From contig JBJFCE010000050.1 in NCBI GenBank assembly GCA_051888775.1, forward strand, positions 62,001 through 126,000: DNA of 64,000 nucleotides, written 5' to 3'. The position numbers were made by a program, and so were the translations under genes. The DNA is from JBJFCE01 sp051888775. Lineage in GTDB: Bacteria; Bacillota; Clostridia; Lachnospirales; Lachnospiraceae. How positions within the stretch are numbered: position 1 is the stretch's first letter; every line of letters begins with the position of its first letter. The notes beneath the pieces are model-generated. The model had not been told where the DNA came from. It saw only the letters and a program-made list of their open reading frames with translations, and did not search any database. Shown in pieces: positions 18,531 through 27,758 of this stretch.

Positions 18531-20270
18531 TTAGCGTTCCCGCTGTATCTTCCCATTCTCCACACGGAATACCATATCACACTTTTCGATCGTCTGCAGT
18601 CTGTGTGCAATGATGATCAAAGTCTTCTTTCCGTGCAGTCTGTTAATGGATTCCATAATCGCAGCCTCGGTATCGTTATCCAGTGCCGAGGTTGCTTCGT
18701 CCAATATCAGGACCTCAGGATCCTCATAAAGCGCTCTCGCAATACCGATTCTCTGTCTCTGCCCTCCGGAAATCCGGATACCGCGCTCTCCGATGCTTGT
18801 TTTATCCTTATCCGACAGACTGTCCACAAACTGATCCAGCTGTGCTTCTTCCAGTGCATGACGAAGTTTCTCTTCATCGATCTGCTCCTCCGGCACGCCG
18901 TATGCCACATTTCTGCGGATATCCGCATTGAGCAGTGCGATCATCTGCGGAATGTAACCGATATTTTTCAGCCATTCCCTGTAATGTTCTTTGATATTCA
19001 CACCATCTGCCGTAATCTCGCCCTCCTCCAGTTGTAAGAGTCCGAGAATGATATCAACGATCGTAGTCTTGCCCGCACCGGAACCTCCCACGATACCGAT
19101 CGCAGAACCGACCGGAATCGTCAGATCGGCATGGTCAAAAATGTATTTATCCGAATTCGGGTATTTATACGTAATATTTTTCAGACAGATTTCCTTTGTT
19201 ACGGGAAGTTTTTCTTTTGCCTCCACCGCATAGGACAGATCAATCTTATCGGCACTGATATCATCCAGCAGATTGTCACTGACATTTAAAAAGAACGGCT
19301 CACAGAAGGAGATCTGTGTCAACTGATTGTTGATACGGCTTGCGGAAGGCATCAGTCTGACCGCTGCCATGGCAAATGCCGAAATCACCGGCAGCATATT
19401 GCCGACATCCGCACCGCTTAATACCAGTACCAGCATATATGCGATCATACCGGTAATACAAACCGCCTCGATCAACAGCTTCGGTGTATTGGCAAACATG
19501 CTGTAGGTCTGCATCGCGTTGATATAGCCCTTGCCCTGTTTTAAGTACTCACCGATAAAGTACTGCTCCTTGGCATTGACCTTAACCTCTTTGATTCCCG
19601 TTACCGTCTGCGTGATCCATTCATACATTGCCGCACCGTAATCCTGATTGGCTTTTCCCGTACGGTTCATGATCGGTTTGATGATCTGCTTGATCACCAC
19701 AAGTGTCACGATCAGCAGGACGCATAATGTGAGCGTCATCTTCGGGTCCATGATAAACAGAGTCACTCCGAGCGCAATAAATACAATGATCTCAGACGCA
19801 AGCTGTAGCATTGCCAAAATCAAGGCATACATATTATTGATATCCGCCGTAATACTGCGCTGGATAACGGAAGTCTCTGCATTCAGGAAATATTCGTAAT
19901 CCTTATTTACATAGCTTCGCAGCAACCGTTCTGCCGTCTGGAACTGATTGGTATATACAAAACGATACATCATCCTGTACTGCCAGAACAAAAACAAGTC
20001 CTTTGCAATAAAAACAAGGATCAGTGCCACCATGGCAACAATCGTGAACTGCAGGGTTGTTTTGATATGGAACATGTCACAGATTGACTGCACAAACGCA
20101 TACTTATTCAGGATATCCGGCTGAATGACCGCCGTAACCACGGGAATGACAAGCGAAATACTCATCGTCTCCAGCAACGCACCTATAAACATCATAAGTA
20201 CAAGCAATGCCATCTGCCGTTTCTGTTTTTTATCCATCAGCAACCGTAACTTTTTTAAATCTCTTAACAT
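18531..20270 (-). CDS. ABC transporter, fused membrane and ATPase domains (PglK/MsbA-like flippase candidate)
   Basis: 579 residues: six membrane helices (about 20-300), then an ATPase with Walker A GGSGAGKTT near 370, the signature ISGGQRQRIGIARAL, Walker B VLILDEATSALD and IIAHRL for the switch histidine. As a homodimer such proteins export lipid-linked oligosaccharides (PglK) or lipids. Its place among glycosyltransferases, next to the sialyltransferase-like gene, favours flipping of an undecaprenyl-linked glycan. ATG 20270 is preferred because GGAGG lies correctly in front of it; the GTG at 20282 is inside that site region. Confidence 0.88.
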   Translation of the reverse strand: MLRDLKKLRLLMDKKQKRQMALLVLMMFIGALLETMSISLVIPVVTAVIQPDILNKYAFVQSICDMFHIKTTLQFTIVAMVALILVFIAKDLFLFWQYRMMYRFVYTNQFQTAERLLRSYVNKDYEYFLNAETSVIQRSITADINNMYALILAMLQLASEIIVFIALGVTLFIMDPKMTLTLCVLLIVTLVVIKQIIKPIMNRTGKANQDYGAAMYEWITQTVTGIKEVKVNAKEQYFIGEYLKQGKGYINAMQTYSMFANTPKLLIEAVCITGMIAYMLVLVLSGADVGNMLPVISAFAMAAVRLMPSASRINNQLTQISFCEPFFLNVSDNLLDDISADKIDLSYAVEAKEKLPVTKEICLKNITYKYPNSDKYIFDHADLTIPVGSAIGIVGGSGAGKTTIVDIILGLLQLEEGEITADGVNIKEHYREWLKNIGYIPQMIALLNADIRRNVAYGVPEEQIDEEKLRHALEEAQLDQFVDSLSDKDKTSIGERGIRISGGQRQRIGIARALYEDPEVLILDEATSALDNDTEAAIMESINRLHGKKTLIIIAHRLQTIEKCDMVFRVENGKIQRER

Positions 20271-21400
20271 CCTGTCCTCCACGCTTCCTTCATAAACGCA
20301 TGTACCTCTTCGGGTTCATAAGCATCCCAGATCTGCGGTCCGATATTGATCTTCTCGTCCGAAAACTCAATGGCATCAAGTGCCGACGTGATAATCGAGA
20401 TCATTTTCTTAAAATGAATTCCCTCAATAAAATTCAGTACCTCTATCGGAAACTTTCCTTGAATGACCGTGCACTGCGGATACAGCGCTGCATAATCAAG
20501 ATCATCCCGCGGATGCGGCTTGATCACAACATGTGCATCCCCACAGTAATCACGCAGAATTTCGTCACAAACCGCTTTACGTACCTTTGCATCATTCGGA
20601 AAAGCTTCGGTTAAGAATAACACGCAGTCCTCGCAGCCTGCAAGCTGTTTTGTAATTTCTTCGGCATCCGGTAAAAAGACTTGCAGCATCAGCCTCTTCT
20701 GCTGTGCCGTCAGTGCCCGTTCCATCGGTTTTCTGGGAACTTCCTTGTACTTTGCAAAAGTATAAGGAAGTACGGACTTATCATTAATCTCCATATCAAG
20801 ACAGTACTTTCCGTAACCGTTTTGAATAAAAATGATGTTCCTTGCCGCCAGCGCCGCCTTCAGTTTAAAATGACCACGATTGTCCACATGCGCGGCATCA
20901 AAATTTTTCAGACAGTCAAGCCCGTCCTCTACCGCATGATAATAAATGTGGTGATAGCTTAAATAATATCCGATCGGATCAGAATCACAGAATACATAAA
21001 TATCCTGATATTTTCTAAAATCAATCGTAATATACTGATCCTGAATCTTACCGTATTTTTTCGTATAAACGATACGGTTGAACATGTGCTTTACGATATT
21101 ATGATGATTTTTCTTATACTTCATAAGCTCGGGAAAATTCTCGTCCCGTTTTTCATGAAGTGCATAGATCTCCCGAAAGATGCCTGCTTTCTCAAGTCTG
21201 TCCGGAAGATCCTCAAAATCCATGAACATACTGCTCAATGCAATATCCGCCATGCCCTTTTGCTTTTCTGTTTCAGGCAGATTCATTTCCTTCAGAATCG
21301 AAACATATACATGATATAAGGTATGGCACACATAAATCCGTGGATATGGCTTTTTCTCTTTCTTTCCGCTCATTACTCTTTCTCTGCTCCTGTCTGTCAT
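20264..21400 (-). CDS. Sialyltransferase-like glycosyltransferase (GT52-type), candidate pseudaminyltransferase
   Basis: 378 residues, no membrane segment. It shows the two-domain layout of the GT52/polysialyltransferase-like group: RIYVCHTLYHVYVSILK at the start, and KPHPRDDLDYAALYP near residue 295 as the conserved HP motif for the CMP-sugar, with a late IISITSALDA-type segment. Family members transfer sialic acid from CMP-Neu5Ac to galactose. With CMP-pseudaminic acid made a few genes away, this is the best candidate in the window for the Pse transferase; that assignment is inference. An alternative start is ATG 21373. It overlaps the ABC gene by seven bases. Confidence 0.65.
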   Translation of the reverse strand: MTDRSRERVMSGKKEKKPYPRIYVCHTLYHVYVSILKEMNLPETEKQKGMADIALSSMFMDFEDLPDRLEKAGIFREIYALHEKRDENFPELMKYKKNHHNIVKHMFNRIVYTKKYGKIQDQYITIDFRKYQDIYVFCDSDPIGYYLSYHHIYYHAVEDGLDCLKNFDAAHVDNRGHFKLKAALAARNIIFIQNGYGKYCLDMEINDKSVLPYTFAKYKEVPRKPMERALTAQQKRLMLQVFLPDAEEITKQLAGCEDCVLFLTEAFPNDAKVRKAVCDEILRDYCGDAHVVIKPHPRDDLDYAALYPQCTVIQGKFPIEVLNFIEGIHFKKMISIITSALDAIEFSDEKINIGPQIWDAYEPEEVHAFMKEAWRTGC

Positions 21401-21458
21401 GCCGACAGCGCTTCCTGTTGTCTGTATCTTACCACTGCCGCATTTCGCATTCTGCTCA

Positions 21459-22652
21459 TCAGTGCCAAAATCCCGGCGACTGAATCGGTGCCCTGCTCAT
21501 CGGTCCCTGCTCCGGCAGTTGCAGATCAGAGCTTATGAATGCTCTGCCTTTTTGACCGCTATCTGACAATAACTGTCGACAGACACCCAGCAAACGTTCT
21601 GCCGCTGTCTGTGGATTCCATTCATTCCGAATCGTTTCGTATGCGCTCTGTCCCATTTGAAGCCGCAGGCTGCGGTCTTTCAGTAAAGCACATACCCGTT
21701 TTTTCATCATTTCCAGATCCCCGTTTGGATACACATATCCGTTGACACCGTCCTGAATCAGATACGGCACGGCTCCGATCGCCTGATTGGCAACAACCGC
21801 ACAGCCGCTGTTCATGGCTTCGTTTAATACCGCGCCCCAACCCTCTTTATAGTCACTCGTAAAAAGATGAATATCCGCTTCTTCCATGGACGCACGCACC
21901 TGATCCGGTTTCTGAAATCCGCAAAATTCCACGCTGTCTGCAATACCCATGCGCTCGACCTGCTGTTTTAAATCTGCCTCCAACGGTCCGCCGCCGATCA
22001 TGCGAAGCCGGCAGGCATAGTCCGCTTCTTTCAGCTCCTTCATTAGCCACAACGCAGCTTCGGGATGCTTTAATGTTATAAAACGCCCCGCCCATAAAAT
22101 GACCGGAACAGCATTCCGTTTTCTTTTTTCGTGGCAATCATCATCCGGATATGTTTTTAATACCGGAAAATATCCCCACCGGAACATTTTGTCCGGATAG
22201 GCATGGATCAAGCGAAAATCCGACGCTACATATCCGCCTGCGCACAACAGATATACCGGAGCCTTCCGAAACCGGATATGATCATGATACTTTTGCTTCA
22301 GTCCGCGCGGAGAGACAAACTTCCACTGTCCCTCCCTATAGATACGTTCACTGTATCGAAATGTCAGCTTTTTTAAGAGGAGTCTTGGCTGAATCATCTC
22401 CTGATCCTCACACCCGCCGAAGATCACAACGTCGCTTTCCAGCAAAAGTCTGTTCACCAGCTCCGGCTGTTCATAAGCACAGACCAGATACGGCAACGCA
22501 TGCAAATCGGTCTGCCAGCCCATTTCTTTCCGTTCCTCGTCCATCGGTTCCGTCTGGACAAAATGATAGCCGTCCCCAAGCGCTGCATACAGGCAGTCCG
22601 AAAAAGGAATCTGATGATGATTGATATAATTACTGATAAACGTCAATGTCAT
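21459..22652 (-). CDS. Family 4 glycosyltransferase
   Basis: 397 residues with a GT-B fold layout. The C-terminal Rossmann half contains VILWAGRFITLKHPEAALWLM, EFCGFQKPDQV, and the EX7E-type region around SDYKEGWGAVLNEAMNSG (donor binding). ATG 22652 has a GGAG site; an in-frame start at 22676 lacks one. It begins inside the 3' end of the neighbouring GT4 gene (23-base overlap), so the two are probably coupled. A cytoplasmic repeat-unit transferase; specificity unknown. Confidence 0.88.
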   Translation of the reverse strand: MTLTFISNYINHHQIPFSDCLYAALGDGYHFVQTEPMDEERKEMGWQTDLHALPYLVCAYEQPELVNRLLLESDVVIFGGCEDQEMIQPRLLLKKLTFRYSERIYREGQWKFVSPRGLKQKYHDHIRFRKAPVYLLCAGGYVASDFRLIHAYPDKMFRWGYFPVLKTYPDDDCHEKRKRNAVPVILWAGRFITLKHPEAALWLMKELKEADYACRLRMIGGGPLEADLKQQVERMGIADSVEFCGFQKPDQVRASMEEADIHLFTSDYKEGWGAVLNEAMNSGCAVVANQAIGAVPYLIQDGVNGYVYPNGDLEMMKKRVCALLKDRSLRLQMGQSAYETIRNEWNPQTAAERLLGVCRQLLSDSGQKGRAFISSDLQLPEQGPMSRAPIQSPGFWH

Positions 22653-23901
22653 GGTATATCTCCAATAATCTGCCAAAATTTACATCCGCATCATGTGTTC
22701 TTCGTGCATGTATTCTTGCTGCGGCAGACAGTTGTTGTGTAAGCGCATCATCCTCAAAGATCCGGCTGATTGCACGAACCAGTGCATCTGTATTCTCCGT
22801 CTCATAGAGAAGTCCTTCTTCTCCCTCTGTAAGCATATCCGGAACTCCGCCGACACGGGAGCTTACAACCGGCACTCCGAGAAGCATCGCTTCTCCGACA
22901 GAATTGGGCGAATTCTCGATCGTAGACACGGACGCAAATACATGGGATTTCAGAAAACGTTCACACATCGAATCCGCATCCAACGGTCCGAGGAATGTTA
23001 CTTGCTCACGGATATTTCCTGCATTTATTAAATCACGAATATATTTTCCATAGGATGAGATCTTCATTCTGCCAATCAGCGTATTTTCTCTTACAATGTT
23101 ATCACCCGCCACATACAGATGCACATCCGGATAGCGTTCTTTTAATAGCGGCAACGCACGGAGCATAAAATGCAGCCCCTTGATCGGATAGTTGCCCTGA
23201 CTGACAAAAATCGAATATTTTTCACAGTCTGCAAGGCTCCATTCCGATCCATAGAAATTGCTCCGCATGGTCTCATTCATAAAATGATAAACCGCTCCCG
23301 GATTTACCTGACTGACTGCTTTTTGATCAAATTCCGTTCGCCCGGTCACATGACCTGTCAGTTTCAATGCTCTGATCTCTCGTTCGCCACGCTTTGCCAT
23401 CTTCTGCTTCTGCATAAGCAGATTATCTTTTTTTATAAAATCACGAAATGTTGTCCGTTTTGCCACATTTTCCGGAATCCCGTCCAGATAATGCTGCGCA
23501 CAGGCATGGCAGATCCCCTGCAGTCCGATCAGGGTCCTGTCGGGGCGTCCAAATGCCTTTACCGCTGCATAGGTGTGCCCGTATTCCGTACCGAAACAGT
23601 GCACAATATCCGGTTTAAACTGCTCCATAATGGATGCCATGCTTGTTTCCAATGACGGATCGTAGCATTCTTCATGAACCGTATCCTCACAAAAGCTGTA
23701 ATAGTACAGCTCTTTGCCTGTCAATTTTCCGGATACCGGTGTATCCGACGGAAAGCATACTCCGAGCGTAATCCCGTTCTCTTCTTCCGACAAAATACGC
23801 TGCGATAGACCGGTCAGCCAGCCTTCCTTGTTGCTATATGAAATTCCCAGCTGCTTTGCAATGACCGGCAGCATGATATTACATACCCACAGTACACGCA
23901 T
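22630..23901 (-). CDS. Family 4 glycosyltransferase
   Basis: 423 residues. The N-terminal half opens MRVLWVCNIMLPVIAKQLG; the C-terminal half has YPIKGLHFMLRALPLLK, VTFLGPLDAD and STIENSPNSVGEAMLLG, matching the GT4 donor-binding motif. A tryptic hint of a retained GT1/GT4 fold is GVPVVSSRVGGVPDML. Strong GGGAGG site before the start. Lies between a GT2 gene and the GT4 gene at 21459. Substrates are unknown. Confidence 0.88.
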   Translation of the reverse strand: MRVLWVCNIMLPVIAKQLGISYSNKEGWLTGLSQRILSEEENGITLGVCFPSDTPVSGKLTGKELYYYSFCEDTVHEECYDPSLETSMASIMEQFKPDIVHCFGTEYGHTYAAVKAFGRPDRTLIGLQGICHACAQHYLDGIPENVAKRTTFRDFIKKDNLLMQKQKMAKRGEREIRALKLTGHVTGRTEFDQKAVSQVNPGAVYHFMNETMRSNFYGSEWSLADCEKYSIFVSQGNYPIKGLHFMLRALPLLKERYPDVHLYVAGDNIVRENTLIGRMKISSYGKYIRDLINAGNIREQVTFLGPLDADSMCERFLKSHVFASVSTIENSPNSVGEAMLLGVPVVSSRVGGVPDMLTEGEEGLLYETENTDALVRAISRIFEDDALTQQLSAAARIHARRTHDADVNFGRLLEIYHDIDVYQ

Positions 23902-23923
23902 ACTGTTCCTCCCGTTTGAGACG

Positions 23924-24748
23924 TTATCCGCGATAAAATCGTTTTTTTAAGCTTTGATACATTGCCGAAAAATGCCTGCTCTGTGCCATTCTCGTACGAA
24001 GCGGCGCCAATGTCAAAATCAAAACTGCCCGATACCGGAAGCGCATTGATGCACTCATGTATTGCTTCGTAATCTGCTTATGCTCCTTGGCAGAACGTTT
24101 CCGATTCTCCTGCGTCTCAGAAAATCCTCCGCCTTCATAGGAACATACCGTTATCGGAACATACACCGTATTGACCTTCTGTGCAAAAAAGCACCACAAA
24201 AAATGCTCATAATCGGCACGTACCCGGTATTGTACAGAAAACGGATATTCCCTTCCTCTGACCGACAATTCCCCCGGCTTTATCCATTCCTTCGGATAAA
24301 AACAGCACTGATGGCACGGCACATTGCGATAGCATCCGAACGCATCCATCTTCGGATTACTCTGTACGAGGTTTCCGGTTTTCCGTTCAAAGATATTGCC
24401 GTAACAAATAGAATGTCCCTCGGATCCGACTATCGCCCGGTGCATTTTTTCAAGTACCTGCGTATCGTAAAAATAATCGCCGCAGTTTAAGAAAAGTACA
24501 TAGTCTCCCTCTACATAAGAAGCAGCCTGATTCATCGCATCATAGATTCCCGTATCCGGCGTGCAGAACATCCGGATCCGATCATCCCCGCTGAGTCTGT
24601 CTGTAGATCCGTCCGTCGAGCCCGCATCTTTTACAATGATCTCATAAGAAGGAAACGTCTGTTCCAGAATACTTTCGATTGTCTTATGAAGTTCTTTTCC
24701 TGCATTATAGCAGACAACAATGATACTGAAAAATGGTGTTTCCGTCAT
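23924..24748 (-). CDS. Family 2 glycosyltransferase, WcaE-like
   Basis: 274 residues. FFSIIVVCYNAGKEL, VKDAGSTDGSTDRL, DTGIYDAMNQAASYV and DYVLFLNCGDYFYD are the order seen in WcaE-like colanic acid GT2 enzymes; the NCGD stretch occupies the usual DxD position. No membrane segment. Start ATG 24748 has AAAGGAG upstream. Probably adds one residue of the repeat unit in the cytoplasm. Flanked by an EpsG-like polymerase and a GT4 gene. Confidence 0.87.
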   Translation of the reverse strand: MTETPFFSIIVVCYNAGKELHKTIESILEQTFPSYEIIVKDAGSTDGSTDRLSGDDRIRMFCTPDTGIYDAMNQAASYVEGDYVLFLNCGDYFYDTQVLEKMHRAIVGSEGHSICYGNIFERKTGNLVQSNPKMDAFGCYRNVPCHQCCFYPKEWIKPGELSVRGREYPFSVQYRVRADYEHFLWCFFAQKVNTVYVPITVCSYEGGGFSETQENRKRSAKEHKQITKQYMSASMRFRYRAVLILTLAPLRTRMAQSRHFSAMYQSLKKRFYRG

Positions 24749-24794
24749 GACACAGACTCCTTTGGATGTTTATCCCAATCGCTATTTACGGCAG

Positions 24795-25868
24795 CTAAAA
24801 CAGCCACGTCTGATATGGCAGAAGCTTTACCAGCTCCCCATATGCCTTATATAAAAACGCCACGAAATAGATCACGCCGAATACCGTAACAGCAAGCCCT
24901 GCCCATTTTTTCTTCCGTCTGTCTGTAATACTGCCGACCACACCCGGAAGTAAAAAAACCTGCATAACCGTCATATAAGTACCGATCCGGGACACCTCCG
25001 GCAAGAAAGAACCGCAAATATAAAGCAACAATGCACCGATATTTAATCTAAAGTAAAATAACATCTGTTTGTTTTCTTTCCAATCTTCCTTCCAAAGGCA
25101 GATGCAGAATACCAGTACCAACAAACACCGAAGAATATTGATATAGGAGGTTCCACCCTCCAAATACATTGTATCCCGATAGGTCGGATACAAATATAAA
25201 ATCGCCTTTAAATAAACGTCTCCAAAGAAAAATCCGCTGACTGCAAAAACAGCAAGCACGATTCCCTGCCAGAGCTTCCATCTGCAGTTTGCCAGCAAAT
25301 AAACAGGAATGACCAATAATACGGATTTATGGAACGTAGCTGCAATAAGTATAATCAGTAAAAACTTCATATATTGCCTGCGAAACAAAAAAGTCACTGC
25401 ATACATTGCCGCTGCCAGAGCCAAATAATAACGGACGGTATTTAATGATTGAAAATAATATCCGAACGCCAGAAACAAAAACAGGCTGAATGCGAAATTC
25501 TGTCCGAGTGCATACAGCGCCTTTAACATCAGAAAAACCGTTACAAAAGAGAAAAATGCAAAGATTAAAAGATAGCATTCTCTGCCAAAGAGATACTCCA
25601 ATGCTTTTACGGTCAGATTAAAGCCGCCTTCCGTCGGCACAATATAGCCATACCAGATATTATAAAAATATTCCTCATATTTCCCGTAATCGTTTCCTAC
25701 CTGATATCGAAACGCAGACACGCAAAAGAGCAACAGAAAAATCCCGCACAGGCATACACGGTTGATCCACTGTTGCTTCGTCATTCCCCGTACCGGCAAA
25801 GCCTCCGGCTTATGCACAAGATACGCAGCTGCAGTTGTCATAATCAGTACCAGGATATATAAGATCAC
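24795..25868 (-). CDS. EpsG-like polysaccharide polymerase
   Basis: 357 residues and about ten membrane helices. The motif FRYQVGNDYGKYEEYF after the second helix and the later NTVRYYLALAAAMYAV are typical of EpsG-family Wzy-type polymerases (PF14897), which join lipid-linked repeat units outside the membrane. The start is GTG 25868 with GGGAGG upstream, overlapping the previous stop by three bases. Its presence near Wzz- and WcaJ-like genes indicates a Wzy-dependent pathway. Confidence 0.87.
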   Translation of the reverse strand: MILYILVLIMTTAAAYLVHKPEALPVRGMTKQQWINRVCLCGIFLLLFCVSAFRYQVGNDYGKYEEYFYNIWYGYIVPTEGGFNLTVKALEYLFGRECYLLIFAFFSFVTVFLMLKALYALGQNFAFSLFLFLAFGYYFQSLNTVRYYLALAAAMYAVTFLFRRQYMKFLLIILIAATFHKSVLLVIPVYLLANCRWKLWQGIVLAVFAVSGFFFGDVYLKAILYLYPTYRDTMYLEGGTSYINILRCLLVLVFCICLWKEDWKENKQMLFYFRLNIGALLLYICGSFLPEVSRIGTYMTVMQVFLLPGVVGSITDRRKKKWAGLAVTVFGVIYFVAFLYKAYGELVKLLPYQTWLF

Positions 25869-26644
25869 TTTGCAGCCTCCCGCATACCGTCCTTCATCAG
25901 CGCATATGCTTTACGCACCGGAATCTCCCGGCACATCTGCGCCTTATGCTTGACCAAAAAACGCATTGCAAGCGGTTTTGCCATACATCCGTATAGATGA
26001 TAGTACAGCACACCCCTGTCAAAAAAGAACTTTTCATGATATCCGGAAAACCATGTAGATGGTCTTGGCACCTCCGTTCCGATCGTTATCGGAACGCGAA
26101 ATACCTTCAGCCGTTTAGTGATGCATTCTTTGATAAACAGGCTGTCCTCACCGTTGCTATACTTTGCGCCGCCGCCAAACAATAACGAAAATGTAATATT
26201 CTTCTGATGCATTTTCTCTGTGCGGATCGCAAAGCTGTAAGTCGGATATCTGCCGCAATTATATTGCTTTACCCTGCCAAATTCCTCAATATGATAAGTT
26301 CTGCGCTCCTGTGAAACCTCCATATTAAACAGCAGCATATCTGCCTCCGGATGTTCCTCAAAGGCACGGAGCACTTTTTCGGCATATCCGTCCATATAGA
26401 CAATATCCTCATCGGCAAACAGACTGATATCATGGTCTGCCCGAAGCAGCGCATTATTTCTGCTCAGCCCTACACCTTTTTCCGCAAAAGAATATGCCCG
26501 GATAGCATGTCCGCGATAGTTCCATTCATCATAATTATTTTCATCACATTGATTGATAATGATCGCATCGGAGTCAATATTCATTTTTTCTGCCAGCTGC
26601 CTCGGATCCTGCTTGACAGCCGAAACCAATAATTGTAATGTCAC
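25865..26644 (-). CDS. Glycosyltransferase (family 2-like)
   Basis: 259 residues. The N-terminal half has QLLVSAVKQD, a short CDENNYDEWNYRG stretch and SLFADEDIVYMDGYAEKVL, where DED stands at the DxD position. The N-terminal region departs from canonical GT2 (no DDGS motif), so it belongs to a divergent subgroup common in clostridial exopolysaccharide loci. GTG start with GAGGT upstream. The stop overlaps the polymerase start. Function beyond glycosyl transfer is not visible. Confidence 0.8.
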   Translation of the reverse strand: MTLQLLVSAVKQDPRQLAEKMNIDSDAIIINQCDENNYDEWNYRGHAIRAYSFAEKGVGLSRNNALLRADHDISLFADEDIVYMDGYAEKVLRAFEEHPEADMLLFNMEVSQERRTYHIEEFGRVKQYNCGRYPTYSFAIRTEKMHQKNITFSLLFGGGAKYSNGEDSLFIKECITKRLKVFRVPITIGTEVPRPSTWFSGYHEKFFFDRGVLYYHLYGCMAKPLAMRFLVKHKAQMCREIPVRKAYALMKDGMREAAK

Positions 26645-26717
26645 CTGCTACCTCTTTATCTGCGCTGTTTTCAACATCATTCTCCACAAATTGCTCTGTC
26701 ATCCACAATCACTTTGT

Positions 26718-27758
26718 CTAATACCCGTAATATTGTCTGATCACAAACGGATCTGCATCTGTCATGACCGCACACAGAACAACACATTTCTGAATTTCCA
26801 AAGTTTTTATTACATGGGACAGCTTTTTACTGTTTGCACTTCCCTGTGGGAATTGCAACAAGATACCATCGCAGCTTCTTACCTTTTCATAATCACTTGC
26901 CGAATAAGTAAGCAATTCCTCCATAGAAGCTGTGATGTACTCCTTTCCATCGGTCAGATACGCCAGATTTTGCTCTTTTTCCTGTAAAAGCTGTTCCTCA
27001 AGTCTCTCCAATCCGGGCTGTTTACGGCTGTTCGCAGCATTTTTTTCGCTCTTTCCGCCATCATTCTTCTGCCTTCGCAGATGCAGTTCTATTCCTGCAA
27101 CGGGTATCCCATATCTGTCCATAAACTCTTCCGGCAAATATACCGCATCCTGCACCGTAATCCATACAAGCAATACCAATATTGACAGCACCGCAAAGAC
27201 AGCCGCACCGATCAGCGCCACACGCACAATCGCATTCGTCATCTTTTCAAGCTCCGGTTCATCCGAACGGATCACAACAATCTGTTCCAGCTTCTCCCCT
27301 TCCGTACCGAAATGAACAACCGCCTTTTCCAATGCTTCTTTGATCAGCATAACTTCCTCCGGAGTATCCGCCTTCACGGTCGTCGTAAGAACCCTGACAT
27401 CCGAAAGGATTGTTGCTTCCACGCAATCATCCACATAAGCCCTGTCATAACCATCCGGCAAAAGTGTCATTGCATATCCGAGAATCGGATCTGAGGACAA
27501 AAGATCATTCCATGTATAACCATTATAATAATAATCCAGATAGTTCTTCTCCAGCGTTTCTTCAAACACGATATAATATTTGCTTTCAGCCTGATACCGG
27601 CACCGATCCGATAATTCAGAACGCCAAATACCATATACTGTACCGAACAGAATCATTCCTAACAGTGCTGATATAATAACATACGGTATTTTTTTAAGTA
27701 ATAAAAGAAGGACGAGTTTTAAATCCACGCCTTCTTTTTCCAATTCCCTGCGATTCAT
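26718..27758 (-). CDS. Wzz/CapA-like chain-length or polymerisation regulator
   Basis: 346 residues. One helix at about 25-47 and a second at about 180-205 bracket a periplasm-side domain, the Wzz layout. The C-terminal 140 residues face the cytoplasm and resemble a degenerate tyrosine-kinase-like half: there is no Walker A loop. It probably sets polymer length with the EpsG-like polymerase. The start follows the WcaJ stop with no gap (TAA then ATG) and has a GGGAGG site inside the end of that gene, so the two are coupled. Confidence 0.8.
   Translation of the reverse strand: MNRRELEKEGVDLKLVLLLLLKKIPYVIISALLGMILFGTVYGIWRSELSDRCRYQAESKYYIVFEETLEKNYLDYYYNGYTWNDLLSSDPILGYAMTLLPDGYDRAYVDDCVEATILSDVRVLTTTVKADTPEEVMLIKEALEKAVVHFGTEGEKLEQIVVIRSDEPELEKMTNAIVRVALIGAAVFAVLSILVLLVWITVQDAVYLPEEFMDRYGIPVAGIELHLRRQKNDGGKSEKNAANSRKQPGLERLEEQLLQEKEQNLAYLTDGKEYITASMEELLTYSASDYEKVRSCDGILLQFPQGSANSKKLSHVIKTLEIQKCVVLCAVMTDADPFVIRQYYGY

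Noticed and set aside
26718..27758. Wzz-like protein as an active BY-kinase
   Set aside because: The C-terminal part lacks Walker A and B motifs and a tyrosine cluster.
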